DNA from: Hyaloscypha bicolor E
Taxonomy: Eukaryota; Ascomycota; Leotiomycetes; Helotiales; Hyaloscyphaceae
Reading direction: 5' to 3'
DNA: 64,000 nt
Assembly (NCBI RefSeq): GCF_002865645.1
Contig: NW_020194558.1
Location: 868,001-932,000 of the forward strand
Both the position numbers and the translations under genes were made by a program. The notes under the pieces are model-generated. The model saw nothing but the letters and a program-made list of their open reading frames with translations, had not been told where the DNA came from and did not search any database. This document shows, in pieces, positions 1 through 11,425 of this stretch; position 1 is the first letter of the stretch, and each line of letters starts with the position of its first letter.

Positions 1-517
1 TCAATGCGCTCGTCAATTGTGCTAACAAAGGAAATGTTTGAGAAACTAGTCATTGCATAGAAGTTTGGATGAGAAATGGGCCTGATATTGAGGAATGAAG
101 TTAAAGTCAGTGAGGGTGAGCTAAGGTTTAGCGAGATTAAGGGGGCTGGAAAGCAAGTCAGCTTTGCTGCTTGCCCCCACTTTATTGTGGGTGTACGCTA
201 CAAGACGGTTCCAAATAACAGATCGCGTACTCCCTTAAACATTACACAATTCCTATTATAATATTTCTATTACTATATTTAGTTTACTAAGATAAACTAA
301 GCTTTTTATTAAGTTAAATATTTGTTATTTATATACTATTATTTAATAAATGTATTATAATTATTTATAAAAATTACTTGTAATTATAATAGCTAATATA
401 ATTATATAATTTGTTAGAAATAAGAATTGGGAAACAGGTCTGAAATAAGGAACACAGCTAGAGGTATAAGCAAAGCATTACTAAAGGTTGAGGCATTTCT
501 CTCTTCTTTGCTTGTAA
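1..517. other. Unassigned sequence with a short AT-rich stretch
   Basis: No gene can be supported here. Bases 1-250 have ordinary composition and contain only a 61-codon open frame with no recognisable features. Bases about 255-420 are strongly AT/TpA-rich, as after RIP. It is probably the flank of the PiggyBac-like fragment that follows. Confidence 0.4.
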
Positions 518-711
518 CGGCGGGATCGAGGCAATGGCCAGAGCTCAAAGATCCAAGAATCTCATGTATTGAAAAATACTAAGCTAAAGAGAAGAAGGAG
601 AGGGTCAAAAGGAGGGAAATACTAGCTAAAACCACTGAAACGCCGGCTAGCTAGGTGAAACTGGTCATGTGACAGCCACTCCCCTTTGGCCCCAGCCAGC
701 GCCGTCACATT
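518..711 (+). mobile_element. Fragment of a PiggyBac-like element (5' region)
   Basis: This stretch is nearly the reverse complement of about 23632-23845, which lies just 5' of and in the N-terminal part of the PiggyBac-like transposase remnant of the large nested element. Shared landmarks include CGGCGGGATCGAGGCAATGG, ACCACTGAAACGCCGGCTAG and CCAGCCAGCGCCGTCAC. It is a relic: no terminal repeat or transposase body is attached. It sits in the opposite orientation to the large copy. Confidence 0.7.
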
Positions 712-715
712 GCTC

Positions 716-795
716 TCTAGTTTAGTATTTTTAATATATGAGATTCATTAAACTTTAAGCCTTTAACTATTGCATTAATTCCGCCGCTATAGTAA
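716..795. repeat. RIP-mutated inverted copy of 520-600
   Basis: The sequence repeats 520-600 in inverted orientation with many C-to-T and G-to-A differences, for example TTTAGTATTTTTAATATATG against CTTAGTATTTTTCAATACATG read on the other strand. Together with the preceding entry it forms an imperfect fold-back. About 795-890 is AT-rich filler, and 890-1135 shows nothing recognisable. Confidence 0.55.
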
Positions 796-1135
796 TAATT
801 TATGCATAGAAATTTATTTCATAATAAGAGACTTTATTATATAAAAGTTATATTAAAATTCTAATAAACTAATTATTAAGAGCAATAGAAGCGCCACGTA
901 TAATGTGACTTCCATCTTTACTTCGCATATTGGTAGTCTTACTAATAGCTAGATCCATATCTAGTCGTCAAGCGAACAGAGCGCTTCTTATCCATGAGCA
1001 TCTGCACATGACCCTGCATTGATCGGAGAGCTTTTATTCCAGGCTGAAGTGCTGCGAATAGTCAGTACTTAATACTTTTGTACTGTTACAGTGAAAGATT
1101 AAGTACTCACTCTTTCGCTCACCTCGTATTTCTTT

Positions 1136-3069
1136 TTAGTCATTTCCAAAGACCTTGTACTTTGGTCTCAAGTCAATTTCCGTCTCGTACGGGTCCCCTT
1201 TCGGTTCCAAGTCCAACATATCCTTATATACCTTTTCACAATCTAAGCCAGAAGTCCTCTCACTCCACAAAAATCGTCTCAAGATATACTTCATCCGGTT
1301 TAGGCCAGGCTTGGGAATGAAATTCTTCCGAACCTTCTTGAGTAAATTCACGAACCAAGGTTTGGTGGTATCCTCCACAGCCGCCGCGGTAACCAAAACC
1401 CATAATAAAAGCTCGATATCATCTCCCCAGTAAACCTTAAGATCCGTTTTCTAGGCCTATTTCAGTTTAGTAACTAGTATACCTTGTAGGCCCGATAAGA
1501 AGCAAAATGGTCTGAAGTGCTTGTGGTGGAAAAGGAAGGCAGCTAGGCAATAACATCGCTCGTAAGCTGCCGTTAGGACTTTCGATTTTCGGCGATTAAC
1601 TCCGTAAGGCGATACGCAATCCACCCTCGCTGTTGATCGAAGTGGGTTGTTATAGTAGGGGTAACAACTCCACCCCTACACGACTCCATGAGCTGAACAA
1701 CGTTCCCTGATGTGCTTTACCAAGTTTAAGAATTGATCGCTGAGTACACCTCGTATAGACCAGGGCTCCGCCTCATCTGATCTTTGAATTATAGACGGAA
1801 AACTGATTGGACTGGAATAAAGGCGGTAGCGCGGTGGCGTATCTGTGAAAAGACTACGGAACTGATCCGCCCTTTTCTTTCGTTAGTAACAAGTTTGCTA
1901 AACGTGCGTGGTGTATGTATGAGTTTCACCAGATTACTCGCCAATAGATCAACTGGTTCGTCGCACGCACACTGTCAACGCCTCCACGCAAAGCTACTAT
2001 CCGGTAAATCCCATCCATATGGTTTCTTTGACCTTTAAAGTTCCTGAACATTAACTACTTCAAGTCAGTTGAATGTATCCGAAAGTCATAATGTAGTTCT
2101 TGAAAATGGGTCTCCAACATACATCACTTGCTTGGAGGAAACATATACTCGCCAATACTGTATCACCTGTCGCCTGCTGTATGTCCTGCAGGGACTGATT
2201 CATGAGTCTTATTGCATTAATCCTGTGAACCAAGGTGGTGGCACTCTCAGTCTTGCACCCAGAACGAGCGTCTATGAGGCTCGAGGAGAACGACAGAAGT
2301 GCATGGAACATAGATGCATCGTTTAAGGCCAATGGCACCAGGACTTTAGTCACAGGGGTTGAAGTTTTCTTCGCGGCTTGTTCGAGGGGGCAGAGAATAG
2401 GACTCAGCTCAATGATCCCTAGCCGGGCATAAATGTGAGCAGGGCTGGCGCTGCCGTTTAAGCAGACACCCGATGTGGAACGGGTATCACTAACAGTGCT
2501 GCAGAAGCATCTCAATTAGGCCATTGTTTTGCCACATTAGGATTGGGAAACTCGAGAAAGGATCTCTATTACCGGCCCCAAGGCGGCGCTGGTTTTCCAA
2601 CTCTAAAGCCGGCAATTCATCCGTTCCACCGTGGTCACCGGGTTGTGTTACCATACCCCTTTCCTCTTGCCTACTCGCCTCTAACCGATGTGGGCAGGCC
2701 TCTGTATGTCTCAGTGAAGACTCACGAGACTCGCCACCTCCGTAGTGTGGACACCGCTTTCTTGTACCTCCATTCTCGAGGTGTCCAAGTCCTTTGCAGG
2801 CGCATCCAGGACCAGGGGGTCTCGCCAAGAGGCGGGTTTGGCGATCACCTGGGAGAATAGCCGAACGGGCATGATCTTTTACGCGCTTGCCAAGATTGCT
2901 TCATGGCATGCTTCCGCACCTTCTTTCGGTGAACGGCATCCTTACGCTGCACGGGGTTCGTGAAATTGAGGAATTCGAGCGCAACGTACTGCTTGGAATC
3001 ATGCGGCGCTATTTTGCCTCGATCTAGAACGACTTCCATCGCCTCGACCTCTTTGCGACCTCCCCTCAC
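1136..3069 (-). CDS. Fungal-specific transcription factor-like protein (Fungal_trans_2 type), multi-exon, possibly decayed
   Basis: Putative transcriptional regulator of the Zn-finger-less Fungal_trans_2 class, acting in the nucleus. The first exon (from ATG at 3069; an internal Met could be the real start) carries the family's N-terminal box FLNFTNPVQRKDAVHRKKVR followed by a basic run. Next comes RRLGAGNRDPFSSFPI, the characteristic LGAGxxDPFxSYPI block. Introns that keep phase are 2419-2494, 2055-2122 (GTATGT, CTGAC branch) and 1872-1929 (TACTAAC branch). They join the helical core with LNDASMFHALLSFS, then HMDGIYRIVALRGGVDS, then ADQFRSLFTDTPPRY. The C-terminal exon (to TAA at 1136) has PWFVNLLKKV and ILRRFLWSER, again typical. 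Two frame changes are unresolved, near 2880 and between about 1676 and 1440, so either further introns or indels exist. No Zn2Cys6 motif was found. The gene lies in tandem with the cyclase gene, as a pathway regulator would. Confidence 0.62.
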
Positions 3070-3756
3070 GTGACTAAACTCCCTAAAAGGGGTGTAGTGT
3101 TTGCCAAGCGAGGGTTAATTGACTCCTTCTTTCTTGATTCGTCGAAGAAGGTTCATCAGTGCATGAGATGTGAATATGGTGCATGTAATGACATTTCTCT
3201 CAACATTGTAGCTATCGTGCGAGCGATTGTGGGGTGACTTTGGCAAAAAGTTATGGACTAGGTATTATGAGAGATATTGAGTGGGCGGATGCAGGATCCC
3301 TGAATAATCATCTTGCAGGTCAGGAATCAAGCCTGACTGTGTATAAAGCCAGGATTACTAATAACTTAGTCTATATATTTTCTTACTTTTAGTATAAATA
3401 TATACTATATTAGTTATAGATTTATTACTACTTTTTACTACAATTCTATTTGTGCTTTTTATAATTAAAAGAATATACCTTTACTTAATATCTTTAAGTA
3501 TATAATTAAACTTAAAAATAAAAACTAATTTATAATTAACTTTATTATATATTAATATTTCTTATTTCTTTTTCTCTTTCTTCTTTTCTTCTTTAAAACT
3601 CATAAAATAAAAAAAGACCTTATATTAAAATCTAGTTTACTTATATCTATATACTATATATAAGTAATAAATTATATAAGTGTAATTAAGTAATTTTGCT
3701 TATTAGTTATAATATGCTTGGGTTAAATATTATTATTTATTGACGGCTACCAAATT
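3070..3756. other. Intergenic region with RIP-like AT-rich core
   Basis: Bases 3070-3360 have normal composition without a supported gene. Bases about 3360-3740 are AT/TpA-rich, like RIP-affected DNA elsewhere in the window. This short AT-rich insertion separates the regulator gene from the 3' end of the cyclase gene. Confidence 0.5.
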
Positions 3757-6141
3757 TCAAATAATCTTTTCGTTCGGATAGCGTTTTGCGAACTTGCCGA
3801 GAGCCATTATCGTGAAGATGAATTTGTAGTTCGGATAAGAGATCAGGACGCTGTTGTTAAAAACCCCTTCCAGCGCTTCCTGCGCCCACTCGCCGTTCGG
3901 CAGCTGGCGGTCCATAATCAGCTTGATGCCCTTGCGCAGCGGCTCCATGTGTGGGTATTCAGCCTGCAGCAGACCGATGATGGCAAAGGCTGTCTGTACG
4001 ACTTGACTCCCGCTGGGGTGCTCGGTGTACTTAAGTTTCTCGCAGCTCTGTTTTTGGAATAGTTAGAGACTTAAGTAGATAAGACGAAAGGTGAGGATGG
4101 AATCATAAAAGAAAGCTTATCCAACGGTGCAACGCAAAAAAAGAGACTTACATGATATGATTCAGACCAGCCGCCGTCCTCGCGCTGTTTCGACACCAGG
4201 AAATCGCACCCCCGCTTCGCGTGAGAGCTGTTACCGTACGTTTCGCCGATGGTGAATAGACTCTCCAGGGCAAACATAGTACCATACGTAAAACACACAC
4301 CCCAACTGCCGTACCAGCCGCCTTCCGGATACTGCGCCGTTTTGATGTATTGGACCGCGCGCTGCAAGAAGACCTCCAGGTCGTGTCTGCGATAGTCGGG
4401 CCAGTATCTCTGAAAGAGGGCCAGGCCCGTTACAACGGCTGTGGTACACTCCGGGTAGTCGTACTCGTACATTATGCGACCGAATACCTCGGCCCCGTTG
4501 AGATACTCGAGGTACGGGCCCGCTCTTGTCCTTTCGTAGGATGAACAAGCCCCGGACGGATTTTGGTACTCTAATAGGGTGTCGACGGCATCGTAGATGC
4601 GTTGGTCTTCGAGTAGTTGCGGGTATCCGGGTGTCTTTTGGAGGAGAATAACTGCTTTCAATGCTTCCGCGACACAGTCGCTAACCGGATAGCCTTGATC
4701 CTTGTTACTGAAAGCCCAGCCTCCCTTACGCCTCTGGCGGTAAGAGATATCTGCATCAATACAGTCTTCGCGGATCTGTTGGGACTCAAGAAACCCAAGC
4801 GCTTTCACGAGCATTGGTTTCCATTTGGGATCCTCAGCGAGACCAGCGTGGACGACGGCTTGAATCAGGAACGCTGTATCCCAGTTCTGAACGCCGTTGG
4901 TACCATTAACTAACATGCCTTCGGCGTTTACCCAGAGGAACTCTTCGAGTCGCTCACGGTGGCGTCTAAGGGAATACGAGTCTGGGCCATCCCGGATGTA
5001 GCAGAGGATGGTATTTAATGGGCCGTTTACCGATGCGAGATCCGCGTAGTCCGAGTTCAAATCCTCCATATCCACCAGTCGACTAACCCATGCTTCCGCA
5101 CGGCCTACGAGCCATCTGGGGCGGAGAAATGGATTCCACACATTCATAATCGTCCAACTAAATGCATTCAATATCCAGGACTTGGGGTGGTAATTGTCAA
5201 TTTCCGCGATGTTGTTCCTCTCGGCCGCCCAATCAACAGTCTCCCACGGTTGCGTGAAGAGTTCCTGACGCAGCTCTCGGATCACCTCGGTCTCAGGCAT
5301 CGTCCACCTCTTCGACCAGATCCATGACATTGGTAAGAATACCATTCGAATGTGTACCCACCACCGCCATGGAGTAACTGGGATCCAGTCCGGCAGTAGC
5401 CATAATTCGGGCGGTATCGGGTTGACAATGTCCCAGTCGCACACGCCCAGCATGGCGAGGAAGAACTTGGACCAGTGTGGCGCTTTGATTACTCCTCCTA
5501 ACGAATGTAACCGCGCTCGCGCTTTCACCATGATGGGGTGTTCGGCATCGACGCCGAGGAGGCGTAGTACGGTGTAATTGAGTGATGTGCCGAAGACGGT
5601 GCTGTCGCCTTCGATGTGGAGGCCCCAGCCGCCGAGCTCGGGGTGTGCATGTGCGAATAGGTAGTTTCGTAGTTCAATGGCATAGGGCCAGGGGATCGGG
5701 GTGTTGGTCGCTACCCAGGCGAAGACGACAGAGGGAAGCAAGAACATTGGGCCGCCGTACTCGCAGCCCCAGTGCCCGGGCGGCAGCTGCAGCTTGGAAA
5801 AGTAGGTGAGGCCATTTTGAAGGGCGTCGAGAGGCCTGGTGGGCAGTGGGAGGGTGGGTTGGTTCTGTCGACCGGATCAGTCAGTCTGATGGGCCTGGAT
5901 GCGAGGCTAGGAGGGTTACCAAAGGGAGGTTGAGGTAGTACTTGTCTGCTAGGCTCAGAGGCCACTCTTTGGCGGCTTCGTCGTCGTCTAGGTAGTGCCA
6001 TGTGTGCCGGCCTGAGTCGCTGCGCATGCGCCAGCGACTGCGGTCTATTTTGGTGGGGATTCCTGGGTGCTTGAGCGGCCGGTCATCCTTCCAAGACGCG
6101 CGAAGTCTCATAGTGCTCTCTGTGCTGTAAGATTCCCCCAT
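3757..6141 (-). CDS. Oxidosqualene (triterpene) cyclase, class II
   Basis: Catalyses protonation-driven cyclisation of 2,3-oxidosqualene to a tetra- or pentacyclic triterpene on the ER/lipid-droplet membrane. Three exons keep phase: 6141-5920, 5864-4152 and 4047-3757 (introns 5865-5919 and 4048-4151, the latter GTAAGT...CAG). The spliced product is 741 aa, the usual family length, with no stop or gap. Hallmarks are GGWGLHIEGDSTVFGTSLNY (about residue 152), repeated QW-type segments such as GGWAFSNKDQGYP and GGWYGSWGVCFTYG, and the catalytic-acid motif VSDCVAEALK with Asp470. The usual motif in lanosterol-type cyclases is DCTAE, so Thr to Val is a notable change. The C-terminus GVFNNSVLISYPNYKF is typical of fungal cyclases. 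The neighbouring tandem regulator and the P450 at 25 kb suggest secondary metabolism rather than sterol housekeeping (inference); the product cannot be predicted. Confidence 0.93.
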
Positions 6142-6904
6142 GATGGTGGTTGAATATGGTGGTGGTGAAAAGGGGATAAATTAAAATGACAGCCCCCCAG
6201 GCGTCGATTAGGGGTGTCGAGCAGGGCTAGACTAACGAGCCTGGCCGCATAAGTCTGTGCTTTTAGCAGGCCTCGCCAAGGCAAGTCATTTGCTTCACTT
6301 CGTAACAATTAAACAGTTGTAAATCACATTGCCTTAAAACTCGAGCGTATTAAATAAGAGAGAGAATCTATTTAAAGTTTTAAGAGCTTATTCAAAGTCT
6401 TTGCGATATAATTTAAAATTATTAAAGTTCTCTTTAGGGCTCTTTTATTAGCAAAATATACTAAGAGCACAGAGTTGTCACGAGCACAAATCTAGGGCTT
6501 GGAAAGCGTGGCTAGACTGTCTCTATTTCGATGATTCAAAGCTGAAGAAGAGAAGAGGTTGTCAAAGGAGCCTCGGAACTAAATAAACGCGGGACGCGCA
6601 CGGGTCCACGTGCCGCGACTTACTAAGGTTAAGCGAAGCCGGTCCACGTGACTTGACTTCGCTCTGAGAACACGACCAGGCTCAGGATCTCCAGGCGAGA
6701 AGACACGACTGGAAGGAGAGAATACTCAGAATCATCGATCCACGCCACCTAGGAGTCATCACACCCCATTGCGCTTACGGTACGCTTGCTCAATCTCTTG
6801 CTCCGATTTCTGAGATAGCGGCTGAGTGAGAGCCTTGTAATCCTTGGCGTTGTTGTCCCATGTTTAGAAGCTCCCTCTAAGGCTGAGACTCGAATCAGTT
6901 GGAA
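6142..6904. promoter_or_regulatory. Divergent promoter region with a repeated CACGTG box
   Basis: This 763-bp space lies between the start codons of the cyclase (minus) and NLR (plus) genes. GGTCCACGTG occurs twice in the same orientation at 6603-6612 and 6641-6650. The CACGTG core is a palindromic E-box bound by bHLH-type regulators in fungi, so a role here is inferred. Bases about 6310-6470 are AT-rich. Confidence 0.4.
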
Positions 6905-9900
6905 ATGGAATCGCAATCTAATCCCGACATCTTCGAAGCGGCCCGGGATCGATTCATCGACTCTCTCAGTCCCGAGGACCGTTTGCTCTATTCGCCCTGC
7001 GTCTCAGCCGAAGACTTCAGAGAGGCTGTCAAGAAGTTGGAGGCGACCGTAGCGCGAGTGGGACGTCGGGGCAACCGATGAGGTGTGTATACACACTCTC
7101 AAAGCGTCTTGAGCCATATTTCGAGGTCATGAACATCTTCATCCAGTCGAATCCCCAGTATTCGGCCCTCTTTTGGGGCGCTTTTCGTCTTGTTCTTCAA
7201 GTAGGTCTCATTTTCTGTGCCTTGAGCGACTGGACTAGATCTGATGTCCGTTGCAGCTGTCAAGTAATCTCGTCACTTTCTTCGAGAAGCTCCTGGAGCT
7301 CCTCGACCAGCTTCTCACTTTCTTTCCCCGGTACGAGGAGGTTGCGAAGCTATGCAACGATGAGAACTCGGAGCGGATCCGTAAGAATATCGAGGAAATC
7401 TACGTAGACTTTCTTGGGATATTCCAGATCGCCGTCAAAGTCTTCACACGATCTACTGGAAGTATGTTCCGTCCTAATATAACCCAGAGCAAGTTAGGAT
7501 ATTGAAAATTCTTCAGAACTCAAACGAACACCAATGGTTTTGGGGAGCCTTTTATGGCAGCCATTCGATGTCAAGTTCAAGGAACTGCTTGAGAGAATGG
7601 AAGTTCATAACCACAACATTTCTGAAGAGGTCAATGTTTGGAAGTTCAAGCGCGATGGCAAACAAATTGCTGCCACGGCAAATTGGCGCGAGTATGTTCA
7701 GAAAGAGCATCAAAGTGCAGAACGGGAGCGCGCCCTGGCTCAGGAAGAGAGGCGTCTGATGGCGGAGGAGAGACGTCTCATGGAAGCAGACAGTGAAGAG
7801 AACGCAGAGTCGAGGACAAAAATTCCTCTTCTTCTGTCCGAAATTCGAGATGCCAAGTCTCATTTGGAGCAGCAACGCCTTAGTAATCATTCCTTGAATC
7901 TCTCGTGAGTTGCAATAGTTTATTAACGTTACGTAGATGCAACGGTTGCAAGAGTTCAGGAGTGGTTGCGGCCCTCAGACCATGTTGACGCGCGGGAGAT
8001 GAACTCCAAGATGCGTGATGGTTCCACAGCATTGTGGATATTTGACCACCCGCAGTACCGATCCTGGATAGATACTGAGCACTGCGCATGCCCAAGCGGC
8101 AATAAGAGATCATGAAAGTTTGCTACAAACATGCTTTGGATTCATGGTATGTTACCTTTTGACCCAGAAATGACACACTGTTAACACAACTTAGGACATC
8201 CAGGATCTGGTAAAACTATTTTAGCCACTTCGGTCCTGGACGAGCTTGACGAAAGCGAAGACCAACCCGAAGACGGGATTCGCGTGGTCTTGCATCATTT
8301 CTTCCGATACAACTCCGAAGCATCCAGATCACCAGCATCTGCGTTCCGTTCCCTTCTTTCTCAAATCCTTTGGGGTTGTCGTCATGACAAATATATCGTT
8401 GACAAATTTACCTTTATGATGACATCCAAGTCACAAGGGCAGCTGGACGCCTCGGAAGGGACCTTGGGCGATCTGCTTCAAATTTGTCTCGATCCAAACG
8501 CCATAATCGTGGTGGATGGCGTTGACGAGTGTAGCGATAGCGACTCCTTTGTCTCCTCACTACTTCGGTTGTCATATGCTTGCAATCCGAGAATACTTCT
8601 TCTCGGTCGCGTTAACGTTGCTCAACTCCAACGCTCAGTTCCGATTAAGTCACAGCTGAGTCTCTCAAAGCAGGAGCTCTCGTTGGACATTCGGCTATTC
8701 TGCGAACACAAGCTTGAGGACTTGATAGAGGAAGAACTATTACCCGAATCTGCATCAAATGACCTCGAACGGCTAATTGAACACCTCGTCAACGGTGCAG
8801 ATGGTATGTTCTTGTGGGCACGGTTAATGTTCGAGTTTCTTCGTTCCACCTCCTTGTCCCAGAAGAGAAGGGTAAATATCATCGCCGAGATCAAATTCCC
8901 AGAGGGCCTCGAGAAAATGTATCATCGTATCTTCCTCCTTATCAGCCAGTCTGGTCACTCAACACGCAATCTGGCAACAAACATTTTCACATGGCTTGTA
9001 TTTGGTGCTACCCCCATGACGACTCGTCAAATTAGGCAGACATTGGTCATAGAAGGCTTCTGGACTTCGGATACCTCGGAGGATATCAGTGAATTCGAGA
9101 GTGCAATAATCATGGCCTGCAAGGGGCTTGTTGAGCTTGTCCCAATGTCCAAGGATTTGCCTAATGCCCGTGGACTACAACTAATTCATTCAACCGTCAA
9201 GGAAATCCTCACCTGCCCCGATCCAGCTTCCGGTCTTGAATCTACGTCACTAAGCCAGGAGCTTATCAAATTACCAACACCAGAAATCGCTAATTTTAAT
9301 ATTGCACATTGTTGCCTTCGGCAATTGTTGCACTATACGCCAGTTGGACCTTTGTCAGAGCAAATGCATCGAAGTATATCGTGCCTCGATTTGGCTGCAA
9401 ACCTCCCGTTCACAGATTATGCTGCTGTCTACTGGGTGCATCACGCATCAGCAACAATCATAGACACCTCCAAAATCACGACACATAATGCGCAGGTAGA
9501 CAAGTCATTCGAAAATGCTTTTCTCGGCTTTGCTGCAGACCTCAGAAAATTCTTGAGTATCCCGAAGACAGTCACTGTGTGGCTTGAAGCCTTCTACACG
9601 AGCTCTCACGCTGATCGTCCGTCGGGATCTGGACTACGGACATGGGCGAGCTGGCTATCGGATCTAACCCAGGAAACCAACCTCAGAGTCGATGGTGCTC
9701 TTCTGGGCATGATCTTTGAGTTCTGCAGCGACCTTGACCGCATTGTCAGGATTTGGGACTCGAACTTGCGATTAACGCCGCATATTGTGTGGGATGAACT
9801 CACCGCAGCTGGCCTTGCACCAAGTCAAATGTTCTTCTCGTCTGGTAGTACGAGGGTCAGATCTCGGGCTCCCAATAGGCCAAGTGATTTTGCTGCTGCT

Positions 9901-11425
9901 GTAGCGAATAATCCAGAGGCGTCGATGTCTGCTGTTTCGGCAGACGGATCTTTGCTAGGGGTCTTGAGTGTATGGTCTGCAGCCGACCTGTAAGGCTGAT
10001 TCCCAATACCGCGTATCAGATTGCTGACATCGCTCTAGGTGCTCTACTATCGTCAAGAGCGGGATCATTGCCTCTGTCTACATCGCGTCATACGAGCTGT
10101 GGCCCCTGGACTTGGATCGCCAGCGCGTTGCCCGAGTCGTTGTTCAACTTGACGCCCAAGATCGAAAATATTTCAATATGTCCAGCCAGAAGCCTATGTC
10201 GATTAGTTGCGACAACTTATTGTTCTCAGTGTCCCACAAAATATGGAGATTGAGCCCACACCCAACATCCCTAGCTCGAGGGCTCACGCAAGAACCATGG
10301 CCCGAGCCTATCGAATTCAGTACAGTTATCATCCCTGATGGCTTTTTCGACAATGAAGGGTGGGAGCTATGTGCCTCAAGGGTTGCATTCAGTCCTACTG
10401 GAAAATATGTGATACTCAATACGCTGCGCAGGACTTCCAACAACAATCCACATAGTCTTACCACCAGGCTTGAATTGCGACCAATAGTAGCAGCCTTCGA
10501 GTTAACGCCAGTATTAGACGTTGTGCCACTCCTGGCTCTGGCTATGGGTCATTCCTTTGGGAGCAACTTTCAAATTATATTCCACCCCACTCGGCCTCTC
10601 TGTGTTCTTTGGCTGGGGGAAGATGAGTCCGTGGGTTCAAATGCCTCACGAGCTCTCTTGTGTTTTTGGAATTTTGGAATTGGTAAGTGTTTGCCCCTTA
10701 CCCTGACTTGCGCTCAACAAACCACGACAGTGACAAGAGCACGGAATGAAATTCGAGAAATCGAAGATTCCAACCTACCCCTTGAGGCGGTCCATTTCTC
10801 CAAATGCGGCTTGTACCTCATCTCAAAGACGAAGTATACGAACTCGGTCACTGTAACTGAGATCCCACTGGATCTGTTATTTTCAGAGTCCAGAAGACCA
10901 CCAGCACATTCAGAAGAAAAGTCTGAAATACTGAGAAAACCTAGTTATACGAGTACCTCACTCGCCCAACCGAACCCCTATATATCAAATCCCGAAACCC
11001 ACCTTCAACTCCACAAATTTGGGCCCGGTCGAATGGTCAAAGATTTCTCGGTCTCTCTCGATCCCGGGAATGCTATAGCTCTATCGAGTAGCATGACACC
11101 TGATGGGCTTCAACTGCATGTTTCCCGAATGGACGGATCAGGAAAGGACATTGTCCAACTGGCAGCACTGCCTCACTGGTCTGGATCCTCGAACAGCACG
11201 GCGGAATTGAAGCTTCCCGAGTCAGCTGGAGGCAACATCACGATCATTATCCACAAGACCGATGCTGAGGGGTATGGTGATACACAGTTGCCTCTGGTCA
11301 TTGAACGGGATCCTGGATTCCTCGTCCAGCCACAGGCATCCCTTGAATATGCGACCCAGCAGACTCCAGATAAGACTTTGGATAATGATGGCGATGATGA
11401 TAATGATAATGGTGATGAGGGCTAA
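6905..11425 (+). CDS. NACHT-domain NLR-like protein with DUF7708-like N-terminus; apparently interrupted
   Basis: STAND-class P-loop NTPase of the fungal NLR type, a family linked to non-self recognition and programmed cell death. Exons: 6905-about 7077, about 7078-7200, 7257-7461, 7517-7904, 7953-8146, 8195-9989, 10039-11425; the introns of 48-56 nt from 7201 onward all conserve phase. The N-terminal part has ARDRFIDSLSPEDRLLYS and YFEVMNIFIQSNPQYSALFW, as in DUF7708 proteins, then a charged coiled coil (about 7700-7800). The P-loop GHPGSGKT is assembled across the intron 8147-8194. Walker B is IIVVDGVDEC (8503-8532). The last 460 codons contain WD/propeller-like strands (AFSPTGKYVI, IFHPTRPLCVL, SMTPDGLQLHVS) and an acidic Asp-rich tail. 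Two problems exist: an in-frame TGA at 8113-8115, and a frame change near 7080 that I could only bridge with a weak GTGGGA donor. The allele may be a pseudogene. If read through it would be about 1,420 aa. Confidence 0.82.

Noticed and set aside
1155..1433. Plus-strand 92-codon frame
   Set aside because: It overlaps the C-terminal exon of the regulator gene on the minus strand, which carries recognisable family motifs; the plus frame is a shadow.
3757..6141. Calling the cyclase lanosterol synthase (ERG7)
   Set aside because: The DCVAE motif and the genomic setting argue against a simple housekeeping assignment, and sequence alone cannot settle the product.
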